Of a stretch of 64,000 bases of DNA, positions 41,225 through 50,138 are shown in pieces. Made by a program: the position numbers and the translations under genes. This DNA comes from Rhodococcus phenolicus (GTDB taxonomy: Bacteria; Actinomycetota; Actinomycetes; Mycobacteriales; Mycobacteriaceae): the NCBI RefSeq assembly GCF_001646785.1, contig NZ_LRRH01000056.1:25283-89282 (forward strand), given 5' to 3'. Position 1 is the stretch's first letter. Each line of letters begins with the position of its first letter. The notes beneath the pieces are model-generated. The model did not search any database and was not told the origin of the DNA. It worked only from the letters and a program-made list of their open reading frames with translations.

Positions 41225-41281
41225 ACCAGCCCGCACAGACTCACCGCGTTCCCCCGGAACCCTCTAGAACGGAGCCCGACG

Positions 41282-42505
41282 ATGCCGCTCTCCCCCCAAT
41301 CCAAGGAAGTCATCCAGGCGACGCTGCCCGCCGTGGGCGCTGCCATCGGTGACATCACCCCGTTGTTCTACAAGAAGCTGTTCGCCGCGCACCCCGAGCT
41401 CGAACGCGACCTGTTCAACCGCGGAAACCAGAAGCAGGGCGAGCAGCAGAAGGCACTGGCCGGTTCCATCGCGGCGTTCGCGACCCTGCAACTCGATCCC
41501 GATCCGGCCCGCGTCGAGGCGATCCTGTCCCGCATCGCCCACAAGCACGCATCCCTCGGCATCAAGCCCGACGAGTACTGGATCGTGCACAAGCACCTCT
41601 TCGAAGCGATCGTCGAAATTCTCGGTGAGGCAGTCACTCCCGAAGTTGCAGCAGCGTGGGACGAGGTGTACTGGCTGATGGCCAACACCCTGATCAAGCT
41701 CGAGGACGACCTCTACAAGTCCGCCGGTGTCGCACCCGGTGACGTGTGGCGCACCGTGCGGGTCGCCGACCGCATCCACCAGTCCGCCGACACCGTCTCC
41801 TTCGTCCTCACCTCACTCGACGGCGCCCCCCTGCCCGGGTTCCGTGCCGGACAGTACCTTTCGGTCGGCGTCAAGCTCGCCGACGGAGCCCGTCAGATCC
41901 GTCAATACAGCCTGTCGAGCGCGCCGTCGCAGGGGGACTGGCGCATCACGGTCAAGCGAGTGCTCGCGCATCCCACCGAGGACGGCACCGTCGCGCCGGC
42001 CGGCGAGGTCTCGAACTACCTGTTCGAGAACGTCTTCGAAGGCGACGAACTGCAGGTCACCACCCCGTTCGGCGACCTGGTGCTCGCCGAGAACGACGCC
42101 CCGCTGTTCCTCGCGTCGGCCGGCATCGGCTGCACCCCGATGATCGGCATGCTCTCGCATCTCGCGGAAACCGGTGACCCCCGCCGGATCTCGGTCCTGC
42201 ACGCCGACCGGTCCGCCGCGAACCACGCACACCGCCACGAACTTGCGACCCTCGTCGAGCGCATCCCCGGCGCCGAGGTGCATCGCTGGTACGAGGATCT
42301 CGGCGCCCGTCAGCCGCTCGAGACCGTCCGGCTCGGCCGCGCCGAGCTGAGCGACCTGCCGCTCGAGCCCGACACCCAGGCGTACCTGTGCGGTCCGCTG
42401 CCGTTCATGCTGTCGATGCGCGAGGCCCTGATCGAACGCAACGTCCCGGCCGAGAACATCCACTACGAGGTCTTCGGGCCGGACAGCTGGTCGCCGGCGT
42501 CCTGA
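41282..42505 (+). CDS. hmp: Flavohaemoglobin (nitric oxide dioxygenase)
   Basis: A 407-residue enzyme oxidising NO to nitrate with NADPH and O2. Globin domain 1-140 with Tyr30 (distal) and proximal His89 in AHKHASLGI; then FAD domain with RQYSLSSAP and NAD(P) domain with ASAGIGCTPMIG, ending IHYEVFGPD. All haem and FAD residues are present. It is downstream of nsrR and ends at a strong hairpin. Protects from NO, consistent with the neighbouring DosRS/NO-related genes. Confidence 0.96.
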   Translation: MPLSPQSKEVIQATLPAVGAAIGDITPLFYKKLFAAHPELERDLFNRGNQKQGEQQKALAGSIAAFATLQLDPDPARVEAILSRIAHKHASLGIKPDEYWIVHKHLFEAIVEILGEAVTPEVAAAWDEVYWLMANTLIKLEDDLYKSAGVAPGDVWRTVRVADRIHQSADTVSFVLTSLDGAPLPGFRAGQYLSVGVKLADGARQIRQYSLSSAPSQGDWRITVKRVLAHPTEDGTVAPAGEVSNYLFENVFEGDELQVTTPFGDLVLAENDAPLFLASAGIGCTPMIGMLSHLAETGDPRRISVLHADRSAANHAHRHELATLVERIPGAEVHRWYEDLGARQPLETVRLGRAELSDLPLEPDTQAYLCGPLPFMLSMREALIERNVPAENIHYEVFGPDSWSPAS

Positions 42506-42518
42506 CGCTCCATCGGTG

Positions 42519-42559
42519 ACGGCCGTATTCCCGGGTCTCGCGCCCGGGGATACGGCCGT
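42519..42559 (+). terminator. Terminator hairpin after hmp
   Basis: A 17-bp arm pair (ACGGCCGTATTCCCGGG with CCCGGGGATACGGCCGT, one mismatch) around a CTCG loop region, 14 nt after the hmp stop. Confidence 0.75.
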
Positions 42560-42579
42560 TGCTCCGTTACGCTCCCAGC

Positions 42580-44832
42580 ATGGATCGCCTGCCGAACGCG
42601 CTGGGTCTGCTCGTCGTTCTCCTCGTCGGGCTGGGTGCGGTGATCGTCCCCGATCCGCCCGCACCGCTCGGGACCGATGCGCCCCTCGGCGAATTCAGCG
42701 CGGCACGCGCGGCCGAACACATCGACGTCGTCGCCGCCGAACCGCGGCCGCTCGCCTCGCCGGGCCACACCGCGGCCCGCGAATACCTGGTGGGGACCCT
42801 CGACGACCTCGGCTGGGACACGACCGTCCAGGAGGGCATCGGCTGGTTCTCCCCGACCGATTCCCCCACCCGTCGCGGCGCCGCGCTGAGCAACATCGTC
42901 GCGACGCTGCCGGGCGCGGATCCCACCGGAACGGTCGTTCTGGCCGCGCACTACGACACCGTCACCGCCTCCCCCGGCGCGTCCGACGACGGCATCGGGA
43001 TCGGCACCGTCCTCGAAACCGCCCGCGCCCTGTCCGACGGCGAGCGGCCCCGCAACAACGTCGTGGTCCTGCTGACCGACGGTGAGGAGCGCGGCCTGCT
43101 GGGCGCCCGGCTGTTCACGGCGGAGACGCCACCCTTTCCCGGTCCGATGGTGGTGCTCAACCACGAGGCGCGCGGCAATGCCGGGATGCCGCTGACGTTC
43201 CGGATCTCCTCTCCCAACGCGGATCTGGTGCGCATCCTGTCGCAGGCGCCCGGCGCGCTCGCCGACTCGTTCACCCAGACGGCCTTCGAAGCGCTGCCCA
43301 ACGACACCGACTTCCGCCGGTTCGACGAGGCGGGGCTCCACGGCTACGACACCGCGATCGCCGGTGGCAGTGCGTATTACCACACGCCGCTCGACACACC
43401 GGATCGTCTGAGCCGGTCGTCGCTGCAGCAGATGGGCGATGTCGCCCTCGCCACCGCACGGACCCTCACCGTCACCGACCTGACCGCCCTCGACGCGGGC
43501 ACCGACGTCGTCACCACCACACCGTGGGGACTGCTGCACTACCCGCGGTGGGTGGAGGTGGCACTGACCCTCGCACTGGCCGCTGCGGTCGCGGCGCTGG
43601 CGGTGATCCGCGTCCGGCGCCGCGACGCGTCCGCCGGACGGATCGCGGGTGCGGCGGGGGTCGCGCTGTTCGCCGCGGTCGCCGCGGGTGGCGCCGCATT
43701 CCTGCCGTGGTGGCTGTCGCGGCGTGCCGTCCCCGGTCTGGGCTCCGTGCCGATCGGCGAACCCTACCGGCCCGGCTTCTACCAACTCGCCGCGGTCGTC
43801 GCCGCGGCAGCGGTGCTCACCACCGTGTACGTGGCGGTGCGCCGACGATTCGGCGCTCCGGCGTTCGCGGTCGGTGCGCTGATGGTCGTCGCCGTCGTCG
43901 CGCTGGCTGGACTGCCGTTCCTGGGCGTCGCGACGCCGCTGGTGCTGATTGCACTGCCGGCGGCGCTCGGAGTGCTCGTCGCCGAGGCGATCCCGCAACG
44001 GAGGTCGCGGTGGCGGATCGTCGCGATGGCCGCGGGACTCGTACCGGCCGCGCTCGTCGCCGTTCCCGCGGTACTCGCCTCGTTCGACGCCGGAGTGACG
44101 TTCGGTGCGCCACTCGCCGGGGCGTTCGTCGCGGTGCTGTTCGCGGTGCTGCTGCCGCTGACCGCGCCGCTGCTCCCGCGCGAGGGCGCCGCGCCGTTCG
44201 CGGTGGTCGGCGCGTTCGCGGTGGTCGCGTGCACGCTGCTCGGTGGCTACACGAACCGCGACGGCGCAACCGCACCGCGCCAGGAAGAGCTCTTCTACTC
44301 GCTCGACGCAGACCGCGGCGACGCCGTGTGGGCCTCCCCGGGCCGGCCACGATCCGACTGGAGCGCCGAACTGCTCACCGAGTCCCCCACCCCGTTGCCC
44401 GACCGATTCCCGTGGCGCCCGGGCACTTCGCTCGCCCACGGCCCCGCGCCGGTCGCGTCGCTCGAACCGCCTCGGGTCGAAATGCTGAGCGACATCGAAT
44501 CCGACGGCGGACGCATGGTGCAGTTGCGCTTGTCCTCCCCACGCGGTGCTCCCACGCTGGGCCTGTGGGTCGACGGCGCGACCGTCCGTGCCGCGACCGT
44601 GGACGGCTCGCCCGTCGACCCGGGCGCGAACTTCGGGTTCGTGTTCACCACCGCGAGCACGGACGGTATCGAGGTGCGCCTGGACCTCGACACCACCGGG
44701 CCCGCCGAAGACGTCGAGGTGCGTGTCGCGGATGTGACAAGTAACCTCTCCGTCGTCCCCGGCTACACACCCCCGGAGGACAAGGTCGTGGTCGGACCGG
44801 CCGTCGTCGTCACGCGCTCCGTGCATCCGTGA
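42580..44832 (+). CDS. M28-family metallopeptidase with C-terminal membrane region
   Basis: A 750-residue protein. An N-terminal membrane anchor (residues 8-25) precedes an M28 aminopeptidase domain: zinc residues His124 and Asp126 in AAHYDT, the bridging Asp near 136, and the Glu pair at 169-170 in DGEERGLLG. Eight or so membrane helices (about 325-555) follow, and a soluble domain ends the protein. This layout is that of Ermp1-like/vacuolar-type M28 enzymes. The ATG at 42580 with TACGCT 6 nt upstream suggests a leaderless start. Its 3' end overlaps the convergent BASS gene by 23 nt. Confidence 0.88.
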   Translation: MDRLPNALGLLVVLLVGLGAVIVPDPPAPLGTDAPLGEFSAARAAEHIDVVAAEPRPLASPGHTAAREYLVGTLDDLGWDTTVQEGIGWFSPTDSPTRRGAALSNIVATLPGADPTGTVVLAAHYDTVTASPGASDDGIGIGTVLETARALSDGERPRNNVVVLLTDGEERGLLGARLFTAETPPFPGPMVVLNHEARGNAGMPLTFRISSPNADLVRILSQAPGALADSFTQTAFEALPNDTDFRRFDEAGLHGYDTAIAGGSAYYHTPLDTPDRLSRSSLQQMGDVALATARTLTVTDLTALDAGTDVVTTTPWGLLHYPRWVEVALTLALAAAVAALAVIRVRRRDASAGRIAGAAGVALFAAVAAGGAAFLPWWLSRRAVPGLGSVPIGEPYRPGFYQLAAVVAAAAVLTTVYVAVRRRFGAPAFAVGALMVVAVVALAGLPFLGVATPLVLIALPAALGVLVAEAIPQRRSRWRIVAMAAGLVPAALVAVPAVLASFDAGVTFGAPLAGAFVAVLFAVLLPLTAPLLPREGAAPFAVVGAFAVVACTLLGGYTNRDGATAPRQEELFYSLDADRGDAVWASPGRPRSDWSAELLTESPTPLPDRFPWRPGTSLAHGPAPVASLEPPRVEMLSDIESDGGRMVQLRLSSPRGAPTLGLWVDGATVRAATVDGSPVDPGANFGFVFTTASTDGIEVRLDLDTTGPAEDVEVRVADVTSNLSVVPGYTPPEDKVVVGPAVVVTRSVHP

Positions 44833-45718
44833 CGGAACTCCTCGGTTCGAGGTGTGTCCCGCCGCCCGTACGGGTCACCAACCAACCGAACACCGCAGCA
44901 AGGGGGAATGCGATCACCGAATACACGGCGGCAGGCACGGCCATCTCGACACTGCCGAGCACGGAAACTGCGATCGTGATCGCCAAGGTGCCGTTGTGGA
45001 TACCGACTTCCATTGCGCTCGCGATCGCCTGACGAGCGCCCAGTCCGCACGCCCTGGGCACGTAGTATCCGACGGTCAGGCTCGCGGCGCAGAACACCAC
45101 GGTGATCAGGCCGACATCGGCCACGTAGCCACCGACGTTCTCGCGTTCGGCGAACATCATCCCGACGATGACCACGGTGAGGACGACACCCGACGCTACC
45201 CGCACCGGCCGGTCCATCCGCACCGCGAACACCGGCCACAACCAGCGCGCGAGCATGCCGGCGGCCACCGGTATCAGTACCATCGCAAAGATCTGCACGA
45301 CCTTCGTGAACTGCAGACCCAGCGAACCGTCGGTATCCGGCGGATCGAAACAGCCGAGGGCGACGTTGGCGACCAGCGGCAGCGTCACCACGGCGATCAC
45401 CGAGTTGATCGCCGTCAGCGAGATGTTCAGTGCCACATCACCATGGAACAGGTAGCTGAACAGGTTCGCGGTCGTCCCTCCCGGCGACGCGGCCAGCAGC
45501 ATCATTCCCACCGCGAGGAGCGGTGGGAGATCGAACAGCAGAACGAGGCCGAAGGCGATCACGGGAAGCAACAGCAGTTGACATCCGAGTGCGACCACGA
45601 CCGCGCGCGGTTGCCTCGCGATCCGTGCGAAATCCTGGACCGTCAACGACAGGCCGAGACCGAACATGATCACGGCCAGCGCAATCTGCAGCGCCGCCGT
45701 GGACACACCGGAGTTCAT
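44810..45718 (-). CDS. BASS-family (bile acid:sodium symporter-like) transporter
   Basis: A 302-residue membrane protein with about nine helices, last gene of the cluster. Family landmarks: NSGVSTAALQIALAVIMFGLGL at the N-terminus, LLAASPGGTTANLFSYL for the sodium site, and SAMEVGIHNGTLAITIA for the crossover motif. Members move organic anions with Na+. The ATG overlaps the previous TGA, so it is made with the enzymes and may import a precursor or export product. It overlaps the convergent M28 gene by 23 nt. Confidence 0.88.
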   Translation of the reverse strand: MNSGVSTAALQIALAVIMFGLGLSLTVQDFARIARQPRAVVVALGCQLLLLPVIAFGLVLLFDLPPLLAVGMMLLAASPGGTTANLFSYLFHGDVALNISLTAINSVIAVVTLPLVANVALGCFDPPDTDGSLGLQFTKVVQIFAMVLIPVAAGMLARWLWPVFAVRMDRPVRVASGVVLTVVIVGMMFAERENVGGYVADVGLITVVFCAASLTVGYYVPRACGLGARQAIASAMEVGIHNGTLAITIAVSVLGSVEMAVPAAVYSVIAFPLAAVFGWLVTRTGGGTHLEPRSSVTDARSA

Positions 45719-46707
45719 CGGATTCCCTCGTTTGCGTAGATACGCTGCCACTTGCGTTCGACGACGTCGATGTTGCGAACCTCTCGTCCGTTCAACCGGA
45801 GCATGGTGAGCGCGTTGTCGTCGGACGACGCCGAGGATTTCCATCCGGTCGCCCGGCAGAACCGTGACGAGTCGACACTGATGTCGCCGGCGGTGACCCA
45901 CTGCCCGGAATACCCGAGCAGGCGAAGGCGATACAGAACATCGGCAATCGTCACCGCTGCGCGCATCGGAAGCGAGACGAGGATCTGCCCGTGCAGATCC
46001 GCGAGCCTGCGCATCGACGTGCGGTCCGGCGGCGCGACGTTGTACGCACCGTCCAGGGAAGGCGTGACAGCTGCCAGTGCGAACGCTTCCGCCATGTCGT
46101 CCTGCGCGAGGAACTGATAGGACGCCCGATCCGCTTCGGGCAGAGCGGCGAACCGCGAACACATCGCGTCTATCGCCGGATTCGAGAAGTCCGGTCCGAC
46201 GACGAACGAACAACGCAGTGTCACGATCGACAACGGACTCGCCGAGTACGCACGGTACCAGTCGACATAGTGCTCGACCTGCGATTTGTCGTGGAAGTAG
46301 TAGCGGTCCGGATCGCTCAACGTGAACTTGTCCTCGGTGACGAAGTCTTCGGACACCTCGGAACCGTAGGCGTTGACACTCGAAGCCACCACCACCCGCC
46401 GGGCCCCCGATTGCGCGGCGGCGCGGATGACGTTCATCGTGCCGAGCACATTCACCTCGCGGGTCAGCTTCTTGTCCCGCAGTTCCGAGACGACGAACGC
46501 CAGGTGGATCACCACCTCGCATTCCTGGAGGTACTCGCACATGCCCGGATCTCGCACGTCTGCGGAGATGCTGTGCACCCGTGGATCATTGCTCGAGTAC
46601 CGCCTCCTTGCGATCGCGACAACACCCGTGACCCTCGGGTCTGCGAGCAACCGCGGAACTATCACGCGACCGAAATTGCCGGTGGCGCCGACGACAGCGA
46701 CCTTCAC
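45715..46707 (-). CDS. NAD(P)-dependent epimerase/dehydratase (extended SDR)
   Basis: A 330-residue Rossmann-fold enzyme. VAVVGATGNFGRVIV is the nucleotide-binding glycine loop; the Ser is in VASSVNAYG and YFHDK is the YxxxK catalytic pair. Extended SDRs of this type epimerise sugars or reduce ketones; with an aminoketone-forming enzyme in the cluster, carbonyl reduction is plausible (inference). GTG start with a GGGAGG site; 22 nt after the DUF2156 gene and coupled to the BASS gene. Confidence 0.87.
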   Translation of the reverse strand: MKVAVVGATGNFGRVIVPRLLADPRVTGVVAIARRRYSSNDPRVHSISADVRDPGMCEYLQECEVVIHLAFVVSELRDKKLTREVNVLGTMNVIRAAAQSGARRVVVASSVNAYGSEVSEDFVTEDKFTLSDPDRYYFHDKSQVEHYVDWYRAYSASPLSIVTLRCSFVVGPDFSNPAIDAMCSRFAALPEADRASYQFLAQDDMAEAFALAAVTPSLDGAYNVAPPDRTSMRRLADLHGQILVSLPMRAAVTIADVLYRLRLLGYSGQWVTAGDISVDSSRFCRATGWKSSASSDDNALTMLRLNGREVRNIDVVERKWQRIYANEGIR

Positions 46708-46729
46708 GACCCACCTCCCGATGCCGGAC

Positions 46730-47773
46730 TCATACGACTCCTGTGACGCGCAACGCGTTAACGATGTCCAGGAGGGATCGGCAGCCGCGGAAGGCCATGT
46801 ACTCCGCGTCGGCGGTCTCGGTCCCCCACTTGGTCTTGTACTCGACCTGGGTGCGGCCCGGATACAGCGCGGCACCGTGTTCGGCGATCGTGTCGATCGC
46901 CCATTCCAGGACACGGCTGTGCCGTCCCCGAACAACAGTCGGCGCGAGGTCGACGAACGGCGTGAACCCGAAATGCAACCAGCCGGTCCTTTCGGACCGA
47001 AACTGCTCGATGGCAGTGACATTGATCAGTTCCATCGTTCCGGGCGGGGCTGTGGGCACCCGCCTGGTCAGGTCGTGCAACCAACCCGGACGCGGCCCGT
47101 AGCTCGGCACGTACGACACGTAACCGATCGGTCGCCCCCCGGCCTCGGCCACGAACAGTCGCCGATGCGCCTGGAGGACGTCGCCCATCGATCCGGTGAG
47201 GAAGTCCAGTTCACGTCCACCGCCGTGCTCCATCGACCACAACCATCGCGTGTCTATTCGGGCGATGTCGGCGGCGACGGAACCGTAGGGCACCTCGCGA
47301 ACCTCGACACCCGCCCGCCGGGCACGCGCGATCTTGTTTCGCAGCTTGACGAAACGCTTGCCGCCGAGTCCGAAGTCGTCCAGACGTAGCGCATACGACG
47401 ATCCGATTCGGTTCACGAGGAACCCCAGTGCTGTGAAGGCGCCGACGTCCTCGGCACCGACCTGCAGGGCGAGGACACGGTGCCCTCGGCTTCGACAATG
47501 GGCGTCGAACTCGTGCAACAGCGATACCCGGTCCCGGGGCGCACACACCGGACCACCGAATACGATCGAGGTGCCCCCGCGCGTCCGATAGGTGACGACT
47601 CCGTCGCAGCGACGGCCGAAGTAGTACTCGTTCCGGTCGGACAATCCGTTGAAGGCACTCGGGTTCGAGGTGTAGGCCGAGACCGATCGGTGGGCCGAGC
47701 GAATCACGTCGTCGCGCGACGCGGCGGCCGGGAACACGGACTCCACGCCGATGGACATCGGCGCCGGCATCAT
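46730..47773 (-). CDS. Stand-alone DUF2156 protein (MprF C-terminal-like aminoacyltransferase)
   Basis: A 347-residue soluble protein of the DUF2156 domain, which in MprF/LysX carries aminoacyl groups from tRNA to lipids using two GNAT folds. Seen: RNEYYFGRRCDGVVTYRTRGG, FGGPVCAPRD, VGAEDVGAFTALGF, FVKLRNKIARARRAGVE and FGFTPFVDLAP, then LYPGRTQVEYKTKWG near the C-terminus. It has no flippase part, so it acts in the cytosol. In a biosynthetic cluster it may use aminoacyl-tRNA as donor (inference). ATG overlaps the previous TGA. Confidence 0.83.
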   Translation of the reverse strand: MMPAPMSIGVESVFPAAASRDDVIRSAHRSVSAYTSNPSAFNGLSDRNEYYFGRRCDGVVTYRTRGGTSIVFGGPVCAPRDRVSLLHEFDAHCRSRGHRVLALQVGAEDVGAFTALGFLVNRIGSSYALRLDDFGLGGKRFVKLRNKIARARRAGVEVREVPYGSVAADIARIDTRWLWSMEHGGGRELDFLTGSMGDVLQAHRRLFVAEAGGRPIGYVSYVPSYGPRPGWLHDLTRRVPTAPPGTMELINVTAIEQFRSERTGWLHFGFTPFVDLAPTVVRGRHSRVLEWAIDTIAEHGAALYPGRTQVEYKTKWGTETADAEYMAFRGCRSLLDIVNALRVTGVV

Positions 47774-48786
47774 GCGCGGATTCCGATTCCGTGATTCCGT
47801 TCGTCCGTGAGGATTTCGAACAGCGTCCTGTTGGAGGCCGCGAGGTGGAAGGTCGTTCCGTCGGACTTGTCGTGGACTTCGAGCGAGCAGCTTCCGATCT
47901 TGGTGTTGATGCAGTGTTTCACACCACCCGACGGGTTGTAGTAGATGAGCCCGACGAATGCTTCCCCCGGGGCGGCGATCCGGCCGGTGATACGGGCCCG
48001 GTCGTTCTCTGCGGTGAATTCCCATCGGAAAAAGGAGTATTCACCTCGATTCCTGACCGCACGGATCAACGAGGACATGTCGTACTCGCGCCCGTGAGCG
48101 CGCAGGACCAACATTGTTGCCCACGGGGTGTGCACCGGACCGACCTTGACCTTCGCCGTCGCGATCTCGAGGAACGCGGTCGGGTCGTCGTCGAATCCGG
48201 CGACCTGCGCGAACGCGTACTTGTCGGTGTGGGCGGATCCCCAGTTGTGATTCTGACTGCCGACCCAGTCGGCCACCGGGATCTCCCGGTCGCCGACGTT
48301 CACAACACCGTTGAAGACCGCAAGCGGATGCGCGATGAGGCTCTTGGCCTTCGGAAATTTCAACGAGTACGCGCGGCGGGACTGAAGGAAGATCGGATCG
48401 TGCGTGGACGTGTAGGAAAGGTCCCAGCCGAATCGCACGTTCTCGTAGGTCCCGCCGCCGACGAGCTTTCCCGGTGTGAGCACCGAGTCGCCGATCCGGA
48501 CATCGAACGACGTCGTGGAGAACGAGCACCGGTCGATCGGCACCTCCTCCTTCATCACTGCATGGTCGCCCGACTCCCCGTCGAAGAACACGAACCACAA
48601 CTCGCCGATCGCGGATTCGGGCCGGCCCTTCGGAACGAACACGGTGTAACGGATCCAGAACGCGAGCGGTCGTGTCGGGTGATTCGCACGCTGGTAGAAG
48701 CTCTCGTAGTGCCCACCCCGCTTCTCGCCGTCGTATTGGGCAAAATTGAGCACATCCGGGTCGCGCAGACTGCTCTCGATCTTCAT
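47770..48786 (-). CDS. Lipocalin-like protein of the AttH/CrtC (possible pericyclase) type
   Basis: A 338-residue soluble, beta-rich protein. The segment VADWVGSQNHNWGSAHTDKYAFAQV contains the N-H-x-W-G...H...Y...Q signature shared by hydroxyneurosporene hydratase CrtC, AttH and lipocalin-like Diels-Alderase-type cyclases (pattern recalled, not searched). The first half carries YESFYQRANHPTRPLAFWIRY, typical of the same family. It has no signal peptide. A cyclisation or hydration step on a lipophilic intermediate is inferred. Coupled to its neighbours by 4-nt overlaps on both sides. Confidence 0.72.
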   Translation of the reverse strand: MKIESSLRDPDVLNFAQYDGEKRGGHYESFYQRANHPTRPLAFWIRYTVFVPKGRPESAIGELWFVFFDGESGDHAVMKEEVPIDRCSFSTTSFDVRIGDSVLTPGKLVGGGTYENVRFGWDLSYTSTHDPIFLQSRRAYSLKFPKAKSLIAHPLAVFNGVVNVGDREIPVADWVGSQNHNWGSAHTDKYAFAQVAGFDDDPTAFLEIATAKVKVGPVHTPWATMLVLRAHGREYDMSSLIRAVRNRGEYSFFRWEFTAENDRARITGRIAAPGEAFVGLIYYNPSGGVKHCINTKIGSCSLEVHDKSDGTTFHLAASNRTLFEILTDERNHGIGIRA

Positions 48787-50138
48787 TTCCTGTCTCCTGC
48801 CTCGCGTTGAACATTTGTCGTTCGTACCGGAGCGGCGGACTGAGCCCGCCTCATCGCCAGTGTTCTGACGCGGATGTATCCGCCGACCGCTGCGCGAACC
48901 GGTCTCGATGCCCGCGGACCGGGAGCGCGTGATCGCATCCACGGTAGGTCGACCAGACGACCGCCCGGGCCGGAAACCGCATCGGCGATCGCACCCGCGT
49001 TGTAGGCCGACATGGCGAGTCCGTGGCCGCCGCATCCCCCCATGAACCACACACCCGGCATTCCCTCGACGGGACCCACCACAGGAAGACCGTCGGCCGT
49101 CACCGCGATCGGCCCCGACCACCGGTACCCGAGTTCCGCGTTCTTCCCGATGGCTCCGGTGATCCGTGCCCACCGTTCGAGCCAATTCCAGGTGGTGATG
49201 TCGAAGGGGACAACCGATCCGGGAATCGAGGACCGCGCACCGCCACCCCCGACTGTGGTCGAGCCGTCGGGCCGCGTCGCGTGGAACGGGGCCAGCGGAT
49301 CCGCGCCGATGAACGCCGATCCCACCCGCTCGGCGGGCCCGGCCACCGCGGAGCCGGAGGTCGCCGCCCCGAATACCGTGAGCCCGGCTATCCCACCGAC
49401 CCTCCGGGCGACCGACGGGATGGTCGGGACGTTCGTCGCGACGATCACCGATCGGGCAGCGACCGCTCCCCGCCCCGTCTGCACTCGAACACGTCCCCCG
49501 TGCAGGCCGATATCGGACACCGGTACGCCGTGATACATCCCCGCTCCCAGAGACGCGACCCGACGGGCGAGCGCGGTCGTCAATCGTGCCGGATCGACCA
49601 TCGCCGCGGACCTGTACGCCAATCCGGCGAGAACGGGCGTCGCCGTCACATCCGCGAGGCCGCGGCGACTGCACGCGAGGACGTCGACGCCGAGCCGGCG
49701 ATAGGCGCCCATCTGGGCGAACAGCATTCGCTCCTCCGCGGCGGTGCGTGCTATGACGTACTGCGCCGATTCGGCTACCTCTACGTCGAGTTCGCGGCAC
49801 AACGCGACCGTGATCTCGACGGCTCTCTCCGACGCCCGGTACGAGCGCAGCGCGGTCGCGCTACCGAAACGCCGTTCCAGGACATCGATACCCGGTCCGA
49901 TCCGGGGTCCGACCAGCCCGGTGCCGCGACCGCTCGCTCCGGCGGCAGGCGCCACGCCGTCGAGTATCGCGATCGATGTCTCCGGTTGCCTACGCAGGAT
50001 TTCCCTCGCCGTCGCCAGGCCCACGAGGCCGGCACCGACGACCACGACGTCGAACTCCGCGCCACGGTCCAGTTCGTCCGGATCCGCCGAAACGGTGTCG
50101 TACCCGCGCCACGGAGTAGGTCCCGATTCCACCGTCAT
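48783..50138 (-). CDS. DAO-family FAD-dependent oxidoreductase
   Basis: A 451-residue flavoprotein. FDVVVVGAGLVGLATAREILRR is the dinucleotide motif, GRGTGLVGPRIG lies where glycine/D-amino-acid oxidases have their second FAD segment, and YRWSGPIAVTADGLPVVGPV with FMGGCGGHGLAMSAYNAGAIAD is the C-terminal FAD closure. Expected to oxidise a C-N bond of an amine or amino acid. Coupled to the lipocalin-like gene and to the small membrane protein gene by 4-nt overlaps. Confidence 0.88.
   Translation of the reverse strand: MTVESGPTPWRGYDTVSADPDELDRGAEFDVVVVGAGLVGLATAREILRRQPETSIAILDGVAPAAGASGRGTGLVGPRIGPGIDVLERRFGSATALRSYRASERAVEITVALCRELDVEVAESAQYVIARTAAEERMLFAQMGAYRRLGVDVLACSRRGLADVTATPVLAGLAYRSAAMVDPARLTTALARRVASLGAGMYHGVPVSDIGLHGGRVRVQTGRGAVAARSVIVATNVPTIPSVARRVGGIAGLTVFGAATSGSAVAGPAERVGSAFIGADPLAPFHATRPDGSTTVGGGGARSSIPGSVVPFDITTWNWLERWARITGAIGKNAELGYRWSGPIAVTADGLPVVGPVEGMPGVWFMGGCGGHGLAMSAYNAGAIADAVSGPGGRLVDLPWMRSRAPGPRASRPVRAAVGGYIRVRTLAMRRAQSAAPVRTTNVQREAGDRK

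Noticed and set aside
44810..46540. A 576-codon BASS protein starting at 46540
   Set aside because: The upstream half has shadow-frame composition and overlaps the epimerase gene; the ATG at 45718 gives a normal-length BASS protein and a 4-nt coupling.
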